Under the pieces are notes generated by a model that was not told the DNA's origin, made no database searches, and saw only the letters and a list, made by a program, of their open reading frames with translations. This document shows positions 1 to 8,981 of a DNA stretch of 64,000 nucleotides, one piece after another. How positions within the stretch are numbered: position 1 is the first letter of the stretch; the number at the start of each line of letters is the position of its first letter. The translations under genes were made by a program, and so were the position numbers. Source of the stretch: a virus; the IMG/VR virus record IMGVR_UViG_3300046689_000570, positions 1 through 64,000 of that record, one strand, 5' to 3'.

Positions 1-927
1 CTCCCAAGTCGTGGAGCCTGCGGCGGTAGGAGGAATCGAGCCCGAGCCGTTGTCAGTATCATGCACATAGGTTACTGTAGGATCTAACACCGTGTTTAGC
101 AGGCCCAAAGTAGCAGCAGGACCATTGATAGTACCGGCCCCTGTAGTCAAGAACACCTGATAGTCAAAGGCTCCCGCCACTGCTCCCCAGGTGATGGTGT
201 TGTAGTCCACCCCAGTCTGGATGTTGTTAGCCCCGTGAACGGTAATGACTTCAGCACTGGCTGAAGAGATGATCGTACCTCCAACATCACGGGCAACGAC
301 CTTATAGCCCCAGGTTCTACCGCTGTCGATTCCAGTAGACACCACCGAAGAGATCACAGGGGTTGCCAGCCCTACAGGTACTACTGCAACTCCAGTAGGA
401 GCTGCGAGTGAAGAGCCGAAGTCCTTACTGACGCTCCAGTCCGCCCCATCGCTGGGATCCCCATTGCACACCAGGATCTGCTGCCCGCAGATGGCGAAGA
501 GTTGAGGCACAGGGTTCAGCGGGTCGGCGCCCGGCCATTCGTGAATCAACGTGATGGGGTCCGAGGCCGGGGAGCCCGCGCCGCTGGGCGTGACCGTGTC
601 CGACTTGGGGCCCAGGATCGCCACGCCCCCGCACGAGACGTCGACGCCATCCGCGATGTAGTAGAGGTGGGAGTCGTCCGCCTGGCGGCGCAGCTCGCCC
701 AGGCCCTCGACCCAGTGACGAAAGATTCTCACCCCTTCAATCGTGGGGTCCAGGCTGGAGCCGTTGTAGCTGGTAGGGACGACGCCCTGTAATCCGTTCA
801 GCTTGAGGGCCTCGACATCAAATGGGTTCGCCACCAGCATGGCGTTCCACTTGCGGGTGCCCAGCTTGAACGTTACATCGTAGGGATAGGGGAGCCCCGG
901 TTGACGGGCACGCACAGCGATGCCCAT
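1..927 (-). CDS. Virion structural protein, N-terminal part (runs off the left edge)
   Basis: Open reading frame from an ATG at 927 to the window edge, 309 codons without a stop. The ATG overlaps the stop of the upstream paralogue gene as TAATG. Residues about 180-300 have the alternating hydrophobic pattern and conserved Trp/Tyr of a fibronectin type III-like module; residues 1-175 are of unknown fold. The protein belongs to the tail or adaptor region by context. The frame at base 1 is the same as that of the open minus-strand frame entering at base 64000, so the two may be halves of one gene if the genome is circular. No enzymatic motif is visible. Confidence 0.75.
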   Translation of the reverse strand, partial: MGIAVRARQPGLPYPYDVTFKLGTRKWNAMLVANPFDVEALKLNGLQGVVPTSYNGSSLDPTIEGVRIFRHWVEGLGELRRQADDSHLYYIADGVDVSCGGVAILGPKSDTVTPSGAGSPASDPITLIHEWPGADPLNPVPQLFAICGQQILVCNGDPSDGADWSVSKDFGSSLAAPTGVAVVPVGLATPVISSVVSTGIDSGRTWGYKVVARDVGGTIISSASAEVITVHGANNIQTGVDYNTITWGAVAGAFDYQVFLTTGAGTINGPAATLGLLNTVLDPTVTYVHDTDNGSGSIPPTAAGSTTWE

Positions 928-2483
928 TAGATCAGCCCCACCACCTCACGGGATCGGAACCGCTTGTGAGGACGCGAGGCACGCGCACGGTTAAAGGCCA
1001 GAAACCGCTCCCGTGCAGCGGCAATCTTCGCTTTGCGTTCGGCGTCGGCCATCTTCTGAAACGCGGGATAGCGTTCCCAGGCGTAGGTGATGGCGCCCGC
1101 TACGATCGCATCGAGCGTCCCGTCCTGTGCATCCCCCTCGACCTCGTTGCCCTCCGCGGTCAGACCGTCCAGCTTGGTGCCGAACTGGCCCGAGGCGTCG
1201 ACGCGGCAGTAGGTGAAGAGCGGACGCTGGGCGTCGATGAGGTAGGCCGAGGGCGAAGCGATCGGCGTGAGCGGGTAGAAGTACACCTCGCCCTGCTCTT
1301 CGGTGAGGGGATCCACCTGTCCGCCTTCGACGAGATTAGGCTCCCGCTCCTGGAGATCCGTCAACGAGAGGTTGCGCTCGTAGAGGGTGAGGCTGTCAGC
1401 CTGCCCGGTGTTGCCGCTTTGCACTGCGGCCACTCGCGCGAACCGCTCAGTAGGACCGTACACGGGGCCTTCGTAGCCGACCCCAAAGGCGGCGAGCAGC
1501 AGCTCGTCCCCCTGCGCGGCTCGGCTGGTGGCGCTCACCGTAGCGGTGGTACCTGTGCCCGTGCCCGTGCCGGAGAGGTCGACGCCCGAGGGAAGTAGGC
1601 CCTGATACTCGGCCAGCACTGCGGTGGCGCTGGACCCCGTGTAGGTCACCGAGAGGCTGGTGAGCGAGGTGTCCGCACTCGTCGGGTAGGCGTAGTAGAT
1701 TTTGGTCAGGATGTTCCCAGATGTTGCGGTAGCCAGCAGGGTGTAGCCAGTGGGCGTCGTGATCGCCGAGCCGTAGGTACTCACCGCCAAGACCAGCAAG
1801 TTTCCCACAGTAGGCGCCTGAGGAGCGGCGAGTACCACAGGGCCTGCCCCGCTGTGCGACCCCGTATCGACCTGCACGCGGCGGATGCCACCCTGCGTAC
1901 GGTCGCGCTGGAAACTCGCTAGTACCCCCGTGTAGACCACGCTGCTACGGATCGACACGCTCAGCGTGGGCGTCAGTAGCGGCGGCTCCGTGATGCTGCG
2001 GATCTGGTTGATCCACTTCGAGTTAGTCAGCCAGCCCTGTGCATCAGGCGGAGGCGCGTACCGCAAGAACGAGGTACGCACGCTGTCCTCTGGCGGCACC
2101 ACCCAGAAGCGGTCGATCGAGAACATCCGCTGGAGCGCGTGGTTGATGCTGTCATTGATCTCGTCGAAGAGGAGGCCGACGTTCCACAGCTCGTACTCTT
2201 CGTTCACGGGTGAGTTCGTGTAGCCCAGGTCCGGGGTGAACGTGCCCGTGGGCCCGTGATACGTCATGACCTGCCGCTGGACGTCGCCGGCCGCGACCGC
2301 ATTCGGACGGAACAGCCACCAGTTGGTGTAGTCCATGTACGCACCGTCTTTGAGGTTGGTGCGGTAAGGGTAGGCGGTATCGACCAGCGTGTGCGCGGTG
2401 CTGCCCGACGTGGCAGTGCTCGTCTGGAAAGACCGCAGCTCCACGCCCATGCGCCGACGGATGGTCGTCAGGCTTAACGCCAC
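927..2483 (-). CDS. Head-tail adaptor-like protein, paralogue A of three
   Basis: 518 residues, GTG start. Residues 1-130 align by eye with the two following genes: a short helical start, a WxxFRP/WxxLRP-type segment, a 'TGTFT-D-Y' segment, then an 'EELW/YELH' segment. The C-terminal helical region (about 430-518) ends in a basic tail. The middle (about 205-370) is a separate beta-rich domain that resembles the N-terminal half of the tail protein at 59865-60734, with VGNLLVLAV-like and LLATA-like strands. It is probably a virion protein at the neck or tail. The exact function is not recognised; the paralogy is what the sequence shows, and the adaptor role is inferred from position and size. 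Confidence 0.7.
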   Translation of the reverse strand: MALSLTTIRRRMGVELRSFQTSTATSGSTAHTLVDTAYPYRTNLKDGAYMDYTNWWLFRPNAVAAGDVQRQVMTYHGPTGTFTPDLGYTNSPVNEEYELWNVGLLFDEINDSINHALQRMFSIDRFWVVPPEDSVRTSFLRYAPPPDAQGWLTNSKWINQIRSITEPPLLTPTLSVSIRSSVVYTGVLASFQRDRTQGGIRRVQVDTGSHSGAGPVVLAAPQAPTVGNLLVLAVSTYGSAITTPTGYTLLATATSGNILTKIYYAYPTSADTSLTSLSVTYTGSSATAVLAEYQGLLPSGVDLSGTGTGTGTTATVSATSRAAQGDELLLAAFGVGYEGPVYGPTERFARVAAVQSGNTGQADSLTLYERNLSLTDLQEREPNLVEGGQVDPLTEEQGEVYFYPLTPIASPSAYLIDAQRPLFTYCRVDASGQFGTKLDGLTAEGNEVEGDAQDGTLDAIVAGAITYAWERYPAFQKMADAERKAKIAAARERFLAFNRARASRPHKRFRSREVVGLI

Positions 2484-2486
2484 GGC

Positions 2487-3776
2487 TTACCTCCCTGGAG
2501 TAGCGGGGGCCACGTCGCGGGCAAGCGAGGCTACGGGGCTGGAGGAGCTGACATCACCGCCCTCGACGGGGAACGTAAGCAGCTCGCTAGTCTCGACGCC
2601 GGCCAGGAACTCCATCTTGTAGCGGTCGAACTCCGCCTGGGCAGTCGCCTGGCTAGCGACCTGCCGCTGATCGACGCCCTGGATCATGAGATCCGGCCGG
2701 CGCCGCCAGGCCCAAACCTGCATGCCCGCGCTTACCCACTCGACGTGAGGCTGCGCCTGGTGCGCCTCCAGCGAGAGGCCACTGATCCCGCCCCACGCAG
2801 CGGTGGTTGCGCTCCGGCACCAGTAGTACGCAGGCAGCTCACAGGTGATGTAGAGCGTGTCGCCAGCCTCGTAGTGACGCTTAGCGTCGAACACCACGTA
2901 GGGGCCGTTCATACCCACCCGACCGGCCTGCGGCACTGGGATGCCCATCTCGGTCACTACTGCCACGGCAATGGCGTGAGAGCCGCCACTGGTACCGTCG
3001 GTGACCTGGAGGAGCGGGCTCTCCTGGGGCGCTCCGGTCATAGTGATGGTGTAGACAAAGTTTGGAGTGCTGGTCGCTCCGGTACTCACCGTGACCGCTT
3101 CCAGGCCAGGGATAAGCCGCAGCGCGGTCTGTAGCGTTGCCGCTACTGCACCCACCGCAATGGCACCCCCGGTCACGCCTTGATACGTGAAGGTCCAGGT
3201 TCCTGTGGTAGGCGTGCCCGTGATCGTAATCGTCTGGACCTGGGTCTGCGCAGCGGGAATCAGGTCGATGGCGTGGACCCAGCGGGGGTGCAGGAGATTC
3301 GCGATCTTCACGTTGACTGCGGAGCTGCCATCCCCGTTGGTCAGATTCTGCGTGTACGTTCCTGAAGTAGACACCCGTGGCGCGTACGGGATGATGGCTA
3401 CCACATGGATGTCTTTCAGAGCCGCGTTCAAGAGCTGGTTCAGGGCGTTCGAGGGATCGAAGCCGTGCCCGTGCAGCTCATACGCCTCGGCGGAGGGAGC
3501 GGCGGTGTAGGGACGATCTACGGTGAACGTGCCCGTACGCGGCGCGTAGAGGCCGGGGTTGACCTGGCGCACCAGGTCGCCCGCGTTAACTGCCGCCGGA
3601 CGCAGGATGTACCAGTTGTCGAACTCGGCGGACCGCTCCAGGTTCTGTTGAATCGGCCAGGTCGGATCGACCAGCGTCGCGGTAGTACCCGTACCTGAGG
3701 TGCCCCCGCCGTCGGGCTTGAAGGCGCGCAGGTCCTGCGCGAACCGCTGACGATACTGGGTGAGTGTCGCGACCAT
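2487..3776 (-). CDS. Head-tail adaptor-like protein, paralogue B of three
   Basis: 429 residues, ATG start. The N-terminal 125 residues and the C-terminal 100 residues match paralogues A and C: DNWYILRP, a TGTFTVDRPYT stretch, YELHGHGFDP, and late on CRSATTAAWGG and QAEFDRY. A beta-sandwich repeat of about 90 residues is inserted at about 185-275 (ITITGTPTTGTWTFTY through ALRLIPGLEAVTV). This type recurs in virion and surface proteins. The same insert is in paralogue C but not in A. It is separated from A by only three bases, so the genes are co-transcribed. Confidence 0.7.
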   Translation of the reverse strand: MVATLTQYRQRFAQDLRAFKPDGGGTSGTGTTATLVDPTWPIQQNLERSAEFDNWYILRPAAVNAGDLVRQVNPGLYAPRTGTFTVDRPYTAAPSAEAYELHGHGFDPSNALNQLLNAALKDIHVVAIIPYAPRVSTSGTYTQNLTNGDGSSAVNVKIANLLHPRWVHAIDLIPAAQTQVQTITITGTPTTGTWTFTYQGVTGGAIAVGAVAATLQTALRLIPGLEAVTVSTGATSTPNFVYTITMTGAPQESPLLQVTDGTSGGSHAIAVAVVTEMGIPVPQAGRVGMNGPYVVFDAKRHYEAGDTLYITCELPAYYWCRSATTAAWGGISGLSLEAHQAQPHVEWVSAGMQVWAWRRRPDLMIQGVDQRQVASQATAQAEFDRYKMEFLAGVETSELLTFPVEGGDVSSSSPVASLARDVAPATPGR

Positions 3777-3787
3777 GAGCTAACCCC

Positions 3788-5122
3788 CTAGACCGTTGGT
3801 GGTGGCGTATTGAACCCTGGCGCGCTTACCAGCGCACGAGCGGCCGGACCAGGGATTGCCCCGCCCAGACTGAACGGTAGTTTCAGATCCAGCATTTCGC
3901 CGTCCACATCATACGTGAGGAGGGGACTGCGTGTCGCGGACTTGAGATAGGCCGCCTGGTAGGCGTCGAACTCCTGCTGCGCATCCGCCTGGCTAAGCGC
4001 CCGACGGTGCTCGGTCGCTTCCTCCATCACGCGGGGACTCCGCTTCCAGCCGATGAGCTGAGCCGCGACCGAGACGTGCTCCGCAATGGGGAGACCCAGG
4101 TCGGTATCCAGCGACAACCCCGCCTGTCCACCCCAGGCTACGGTAGTACCCGTGCGACACCAATCGTAGGCCCGCACCAAGAAGGTCACGTACACGTGAT
4201 TAGAAGAAGCGTCGATGCTCCGGTACAGCTCGGCCATGACATCAGAGCCGTTCATGAACAGGCGGGCACTCAAAGGATCGAGCTTCCCGAACCCCGGACT
4301 CAGAGCAGAAGCGATAGAACCGTTAAACGTTCCTTGATTTACGGTGAGCGCCGGACTCCCTAACGGAACGCCGTAGAGCGAGATGATGAAGCTAAAGTTG
4401 CCTGATACTCCCGATGAAGCTATCTCTACAGCCTCTAGGCCAGGAATAAGGCGTAGGGCGGTTTGTACTGCTGCCCCATTTGCGGAGTAGAGAATACTCC
4501 CCGAGGTATAGCTACCGTAGCTAAAGGTGTACGAGCCCGCACTTCCTCCCGTGGTCGCCATCGAGAGGATGCCGATCGCGGAGGGCTCTTGAAAATCTAA
4601 TCTCGTAACAAGGCCCGAGTGTAGGAGCTGAGAGATTTGCCGATGCGCCGCTCCGCTGCCATCCCCTTGCGTAAAGTTCAGAACCTGTTGAAGGTTATCA
4701 CCACTGGATAACCAGGAGGCGGGACGAAAGGGGACTTGCACAGGAATGTAGATGAGCTTGAGTGCTTCGTTAAGCACGTCTCGCAGCTCGTGCCAGGGCT
4801 CGAAGTCATGACCGTGCAGCTCGTAGACCTCATCCGCGGCAGGGGGCGTAGTGTAGTCCGCGTCCACATCCAGAGTGCCCAGGTCTGGGTGATAGCCGCC
4901 CGAGGGGATCTGACGCACGGTGTCCCCGACATCGCCCGCCTCCTGGCGCAGCAAGAACCAGCCCTCGTAGAGGTTGTCCTTCGCGATGCGGGAGAGTACC
5001 GGCCAGGTCTCCTGCACCAACGTTGACGCGGTGCCATCCGTCGCCACCCCGCCGGTAGGGGTGGGGCCAAAGGCGCCCATGTCCTTAGCGAACTGGCGGC
5101 GGTACTCTTGAAGCGTCGGCAC
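3788..5122 (-). CDS. Head-tail adaptor-like protein, paralogue C of three
   Basis: 444 residues, GTG start overlapping the stop of the upstream lectin-like gene as TAGTG. It shares with paralogue B the whole plan: EGWFLLR, YHPDLGTLDVD, YELHGHDFEP, the beta-sandwich insert with ALRLIPGLEAVEI, then WCRTGTTVAWGG and QQEFDAYQAAYL. B and C are therefore a recent tandem duplication and A is a more diverged copy. The function is inferred as neck, adaptor or tail-base component of a podovirus-like virion. There are no catalytic motifs. Confidence 0.7.
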   Translation of the reverse strand: MPTLQEYRRQFAKDMGAFGPTPTGGVATDGTASTLVQETWPVLSRIAKDNLYEGWFLLRQEAGDVGDTVRQIPSGGYHPDLGTLDVDADYTTPPAADEVYELHGHDFEPWHELRDVLNEALKLIYIPVQVPFRPASWLSSGDNLQQVLNFTQGDGSGAAHRQISQLLHSGLVTRLDFQEPSAIGILSMATTGGSAGSYTFSYGSYTSGSILYSANGAAVQTALRLIPGLEAVEIASSGVSGNFSFIISLYGVPLGSPALTVNQGTFNGSIASALSPGFGKLDPLSARLFMNGSDVMAELYRSIDASSNHVYVTFLVRAYDWCRTGTTVAWGGQAGLSLDTDLGLPIAEHVSVAAQLIGWKRSPRVMEEATEHRRALSQADAQQEFDAYQAAYLKSATRSPLLTYDVDGEMLDLKLPFSLGGAIPGPAARALVSAPGFNTPPPTV

Positions 5123-5832
5123 TACTTACACCGCCTCACATAGCTCGGGATACACGACATCTGCACCCCACCGGCCACCGCCAGCGGCCCGAAGTCGCAC
5201 GCGGCCTGGCTGCCATCGCTCGGCGTGTTCTCCCCCACGCTGGTGCAGAGCAGCCAAACATGGGGCGGCTGCTGGAACGTCCATGGCACCGAGCCGCGCT
5301 GCACGCCATCCACTGAGTAGGAAACGGCGCCCGTCGTGTAACCGATGCTGAACGTGTACCACTGGCCCGGCACGCCGTCTGCGAACCGACGGCCGCCCTG
5401 TACGAGCTGACAGCACGCCCCGAGGCTCGGCCCCCAGAGTGGGGAGAAGGGAGGCACGCCGTTAAAGGTGGCCACGTCCAGGTAGCGCCCACTCGGGTCA
5501 TCCTCCACCAGCGCGAGACTGCCGAAGTAGTTCGGGGTCGTGCTGCCGGGGGCTGGTTGCGCGCGCACGCTGCCGCTCACCGAGATCGGCTGCGACGGGT
5601 CCAGGGTGAAGCGGCTGACCAACGCGGCACTCTGACACGTCAGATGCGCGGCGCCCTGGCTCATCGTGGCGCACGACTGCCCAAGATCGGTCCACTGGCT
5701 GCGCGTCGCCCATTGCTCCTGATACAAACCGCTGGCATGCGCAGGGGTAATGATGACGAGCGCCGCAATAACGGCCCCCAATGCTGCCCCAGTAATGAAG
5801 ACGATGAACTCGCGGCGATCCAGCTCAGGCAA
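5122..5832 (-). CDS. Secreted or anchored lectin-like (concanavalin-type fold) protein
   Basis: I take the start as TTG at 5832, because a GGAG motif lies seven bases upstream and the frame overlaps the stop of the preceding gene by eight bases; upstream in-frame ATGs would lie deep inside that gene. The protein begins LPELDRREFIVF, a twin-arginine-like motif, followed by a hydrophobic segment (about 13-30) and an AHA-S cleavage-like site. About 190 residues then look like a beta-sandwich lectin or LamG/GH16-like domain with many Cys (Cys-Cys pairs possible). It probably binds host surface glycans. A signal peptide on a virion gene is unusual. Start and export route are inference. Confidence 0.6.
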   Translation of the reverse strand: MPELDRREFIVFITGAALGAVIAALVIITPAHASGLYQEQWATRSQWTDLGQSCATMSQGAAHLTCQSAALVSRFTLDPSQPISVSGSVRAQPAPGSTTPNYFGSLALVEDDPSGRYLDVATFNGVPPFSPLWGPSLGACCQLVQGGRRFADGVPGQWYTFSIGYTTGAVSYSVDGVQRGSVPWTFQQPPHVWLLCTSVGENTPSDGSQAACDFGPLAVAGGVQMSCIPSYVRRCK

Positions 5833-6589
5833 CGGTGACTCCGTAGCGCGTACCGAGATGGGACCGGAGCTGGGATCGCTGGGTCGCATCCAGAGCGCCG
5901 GCATAGACCAGGGCGCGGGCAAGCTGGTAGTTAGTGAAGTAGTTGGTAGTGTTCCCACCCGACCCCAACGTGACACCTGATCCACCCAACGGCCCCGCAT
6001 TGCCGGTCGCTCCTGCATTGCCATCTACTTTGGCCAGCGAAGATGCGCCGTTGAAGACCCCCTCCAGTACATGGAAGGCTGTGAGGTCGAGAGGACCTCC
6101 GACGATCTCCGCGACGCCCGCGTAGATCCGCCACTCCAATTGGTTGGATTGGCCGTAGCCCCCCATCACGTCTTGAGAATCGCCATCAATGAAGTAATGA
6201 AAGTTAGAGGAGGAGGCCAACTGCTTAACTACAAGAAATATCGTCTCTGGCTGGTTCAAGGTGAATGATGCCGTCTTCAGGTAATCATCTACACCGTCGA
6301 ACTCTACTACTGCATGACCATTGACGATGTTGGTGCGCCACAGGGGGCGCTTGCCACTGGTGGCCTGGCTAGCATGGTGTAGTAAGCCGCTCTGGTCGTT
6401 GGCCTGCTGGATCGAGCCGCCGTTAGTGGCCAGCGTGGTGCCAGCATCGCTGTACATCCCAGTGTCCGGGTCGAGGTCGAATTGAAGGCCAGCGATGTCG
6501 GTGGGGAGAAATGCCCGACTCTGACTCTTTCCCATCATGCGGTTTAGAAGCCAAGGGGGGTCGGTGACCAGAGCAGGTCGGATCGTCAT
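5825..6589 (-). CDS. LamG-like jellyroll virion protein
   Basis: 254 residues from the ATG at 6589, which overlaps the upstream stop as ATGA. A longer frame upstream is antisense to nothing useful and overlaps the previous gene, so it was not used. Residues about 45-250 carry the classic order of LamG/concanavalin-like phage proteins: an ND-SG 'bathing' segment, PLWRTN, VVEFDGVDDYL, FLVVK, then AYAGALDATQ-like and ending in LGTRYGV. It is likely a tail fibre or capsid-surface adhesin binding polysaccharide. It is co-transcribed with the following lectin-like gene, giving two adhesin-type genes side by side. Confidence 0.75.
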   Translation of the reverse strand: MTIRPALVTDPPWLLNRMMGKSQSRAFLPTDIAGLQFDLDPDTGMYSDAGTTLATNGGSIQQANDQSGLLHHASQATSGKRPLWRTNIVNGHAVVEFDGVDDYLKTASFTLNQPETIFLVVKQLASSSNFHYFIDGDSQDVMGGYGQSNQLEWRIYAGVAEIVGGPLDLTAFHVLEGVFNGASSLAKVDGNAGATGNAGPLGGSGVTLGSGGNTTNYFTNYQLARALVYAGALDATQRSQLRSHLGTRYGVTVA

Positions 6590-6924
6590 CGGGCGTAATG
6601 CACGTCGAGCACACCCGAGGAGCCGCCCGTCCGAATGGCCTTGAAGTTCTGGATGTCCTGTGTCCCCCACAGGAGGAGGGACTCCCCGATCTCCAGAAGC
6701 GTGCCCACTGTGGTAGTAGGCGCGGTCACCCCGTCCACGGTGTAGCGGATCTGCGCCGTCTCCAGTCGCATGACCGCGTACTTCGCGGAGCCGGCGCCTC
6801 CGGTGGGGGCGTACTTCGTAGCCGTGAGTGGGACGCCCCCCGCGGTCGAGTCAACCGTAAGCTGCTCGAAGCCAAAGGTAACGAGCGGGTTATAGCCTTC
6901 CTTGTTGTAAGGGGCGTCGCTCAT
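6586..6924 (-). CDS. Small virion-associated protein of unknown function
   Basis: 112 residues, ATG start, overlapping the downstream start by four bases. It is mostly beta-strand-rich, with a run of short hydrophobic strands (AVMRLETAQIRYTVDG, LLEIGESLLLWG). Small proteins of this size and composition often lie near the head or tail-fibre genes of phages. I do not recognise a named family. Its place between a zinc-ribbon protein and a lectin in a structural operon is the only functional clue. Confidence 0.65.
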   Translation of the reverse strand: MSDAPYNKEGYNPLVTFGFEQLTVDSTAGGVPLTATKYAPTGGAGSAKYAVMRLETAQIRYTVDGVTAPTTTVGTLLEIGESLLLWGTQDIQNFKAIRTGGSSGVLDVHYAR

Positions 6925-6927
6925 GGC

Positions 6928-7635
6928 TTACTCCTCTTCGAGGGATCCCAGCGGGATGCGATCGGCGGCCGGCACCACGAACTGCTCAGGTACCATCGGA
7001 GCGGCAGCTCGACCGCGCTTAGTCGGTGTCACAGGGGGGGTTGGCTGCCAGGTGCCCATACCAGGACCGCCATCCGCACGAGCGTAGCCCTTCGCCATCG
7101 CCGCTACCGGATGCTTGGTGCGGTAGTGGATCGCCATGCGCGCCTCGATCCGCATCTGCGGGGTGGTGCGCTCGGTGAGCATGATGCGGTAGGGATCCTC
7201 GGGCCCGTCCTCGGGCTCCAGGTAGGACCCCTCGATGTCGTCGGCGATGACCTTCCCGCAGGTGTCGCACACCGCGTAGAGCTTGGGCTCCTGGCCAGGG
7301 CACTCGTTGAGCTTCTGCTCGCAGTTCCGCTGACCGCAGAAGGGGCAGTTGCTCGTCCAGCCGCAGCGGCGCAGCATGGGCACGTTGCCGATCGGCACCG
7401 GACGACGGTCGCCGTGGCCGTCCTTCTCGATGGGGCGGTACATGTGGGTGTAGCGGGTACGCTGCTGGTAGCCCGCGACCTGGATTCCCGATTGGGCCTC
7501 GATCGCGGCGACGTCGTCGATCAGCTCGCGGGCGTCCACGCGCTCGCCATCGGCGATGCGGTTCATCACCTCGACGAGTTCGGCGTCGACCATCTCACCC
7601 GTCGTTTCTCGACGGCGTCGGGTAGCAGTAGCCAC
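6928..7635 (-). CDS. Zinc-ribbon protein in the head operon
   Basis: 235 residues, GTG start, three bases after the next gene in the unit. Two Cys pairs, CPFCGQRNC near residue 98 and CDTCGK near residue 123, look like a treble-clef or zinc-ribbon site. The N-terminal 60 residues are helical and charged, and the C-terminus is proline-rich and basic (TPTKRGRAA). The arrangement suggests a structural zinc domain that binds nucleic acid or a capsid partner. Its precise role is unknown. Confidence 0.65.
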   Translation of the reverse strand: MATATRRRRETTGEMVDAELVEVMNRIADGERVDARELIDDVAAIEAQSGIQVAGYQQRTRYTHMYRPIEKDGHGDRRPVPIGNVPMLRRCGWTSNCPFCGQRNCEQKLNECPGQEPKLYAVCDTCGKVIADDIEGSYLEPEDGPEDPYRIMLTERTTPQMRIEARMAIHYRTKHPVAAMAKGYARADGGPGMGTWQPTPPVTPTKRGRAAAPMVPEQFVVPAADRIPLGSLEEE

Positions 7636-7637
7636 AG

Positions 7638-8105
7638 TTACTCCTTCTGCCAGGACCGCTCAGGCAGCAGCGTGTTCGGTTTGCGGTCTATATGGTTTGG
7701 TTGGCGGAAGGGGTCGGTTACGGGGTTCGCCTTGTGGTGCTTCACCCGCTCCATGACTGCTTCCGCCATCAACGCCCCTGCTTTCTCGCGAGGGGGCAAG
7801 CCATTGTCTGCCCGCCACTGGTCATAATCGTAGGGCTTCGCTTCACGGTGCTCAGCGATCAGATCGTCCAGCTCCGAGACTTCAGTCTGTCCCATGGGCA
7901 TGAGGATGGTCTGCACCATCCCCTGTGCGTTGAACAAGAAGATGGGCTTCTCCGGGCGGTAGTCCCGCTGCCCGCCGAACATCTCGGTGAGCGTCCGCTT
8001 CCCCTCCTCGCGCAGGGGGGTGGTGCGGCGCAGGCGCTCCGCCGGCCGGTATTTGCTGCCGGCCGGCGGACGCACATGCGACGGGAGGATCAATCCTCCT
8101 GCCAT
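7638..8105 (-). CDS. Hypothetical head-operon protein
   Basis: 155 residues, ATG start. It is charged and largely helical with a basic N-terminus (KYRPAERLRRTTPLREEGKR). A short hydrophobic stretch around residue 55 reads PIFLFNAQGMVQTILMPMG. No known domain was recognised. It sits between the zinc-ribbon gene and the probable capsid decoration gene, three to five bases from each, so it is part of the head assembly transcript. A copy of the dispersed 9-mer (CCCCTGTGC, 7920-7928) lies inside. Confidence 0.65.
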   Translation of the reverse strand: MAGGLILPSHVRPPAGSKYRPAERLRRTTPLREEGKRTLTEMFGGQRDYRPEKPIFLFNAQGMVQTILMPMGQTEVSELDDLIAEHREAKPYDYDQWRADNGLPPREKAGALMAEAVMERVKHHKANPVTDPFRQPNHIDRKPNTLLPERSWQKE

Positions 8106-8109
8106 CGAC

Positions 8110-8856
8110 TTAGCCCAGCGCCAGGTCGATGATGCCCTGTTCTGTAGTCACGCCCACGGTGGCGACGATGCCCACGAAGTTCTGGCCGTAGCCCGTATTC
8201 GGGGTAGCCTCCGTCAGGACCGACGGAGCTACCGCCCCATCTGCCGTAGCGGAGTCGACCACGCCCTCGTTGATGACCACCGTACCTTCGGTGAGCACCG
8301 AGGCCAGGCCTCGGATCTGCGCCCAGAAGTAGTACGACGCGGGAATCACGCCGCAGGTCACTCCCACCAGCTTAGTCGTCGCGGGGCTGGGGTGGATCAC
8401 CACGCCGTTGTACGGCGAATAGAGGCCCACCGTGGTAGCGGAGTTGAAGGCCACTTCCAGGCCCACTGCCAGGGTCACCAGGATGTCGCCCGAGGCGGGG
8501 TTGTCCGTCGCGGTGTTCTCGACGATGGGGTAGAGGTAGCCCTCTCCGTTGTCGTCCTCGACGTTCAGGAAGCCACCCTGGTACTGGTTGGCGGTGACGG
8601 TCGCGACCGTGACCTGGACCTGTTTGGCGCCGATACCCGCAGTGTAGGTGGTGACCACCACCGCCTTGGCGATGTTCGCGGCTGGGGCCTGCACCACCCG
8701 CGCGGTGGCAAGCTGGGTCGCGGCGTTCTTGACCAGACGAAACGTACGCCCGTCCTCGGTAACGCCAATCTGACCCAGGGGGAAGTTGCCAGGTCGATAG
8801 GAAGTGGAACGGTGCACCGTCTGGTAAGGGAGGTGCACGTAGTTATTGAAGCTCAC
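8110..8856 (-). CDS. Probable capsid decoration or cement protein
   Basis: 248 residues. I start it at GTG 8856, eight bases after AAAGGAAA; a longer frame adds 12 unlikely residues. The protein is beta-rich, Ala/Val/Thr-rich and lacks catalytic motifs. It contains an ASYYFWAQIRG segment of the type often found in proteins encoded next to the major capsid gene. It lies immediately downstream of the capsid gene, beyond a strong hairpin (8918-8949). A decoration role is inferred from position and composition. Confidence 0.6.
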   Translation of the reverse strand: MSFNNYVHLPYQTVHRSTSYRPGNFPLGQIGVTEDGRTFRLVKNAATQLATARVVQAPAANIAKAVVVTTYTAGIGAKQVQVTVATVTANQYQGGFLNVEDDNGEGYLYPIVENTATDNPASGDILVTLAVGLEVAFNSATTVGLYSPYNGVVIHPSPATTKLVGVTCGVIPASYYFWAQIRGLASVLTEGTVVINEGVVDSATADGAVAPSVLTEATPNTGYGQNFVGIVATVGVTTEQGIIDLALG

Positions 8857-8917
8857 GAGGGTTTCCTTTCTTTGCGGCCCGATCCACCGCAAGGACCCGA
8901 AGGCTTCTCGGATTTAA

Positions 8918-8949
8918 GGGGCGGGAGGGAAGCCAGTACCTCCCGCCCC
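8918..8949 (-). terminator. GC-rich hairpin after the capsid gene
   Basis: Perfect 11-bp inverted repeat, GGGGCGGGAGG and its complement, with a ten-base loop, in the 125-base gap between the capsid gene and the decoration gene. There is no clear T-run on the minus strand. It may act as a partial terminator or mRNA-end stabiliser that raises capsid message over downstream genes. Confidence 0.6.
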
Positions 8950-8981
8950 AGAGCACCACAGCCCACCATGCCGAAGGTGGT

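Noticed and set aside
6598-7827. 409-codon plus-strand frame
   Set aside because: Antisense to the zinc-ribbon and small head genes, which have Cys motifs and start/stop coupling.
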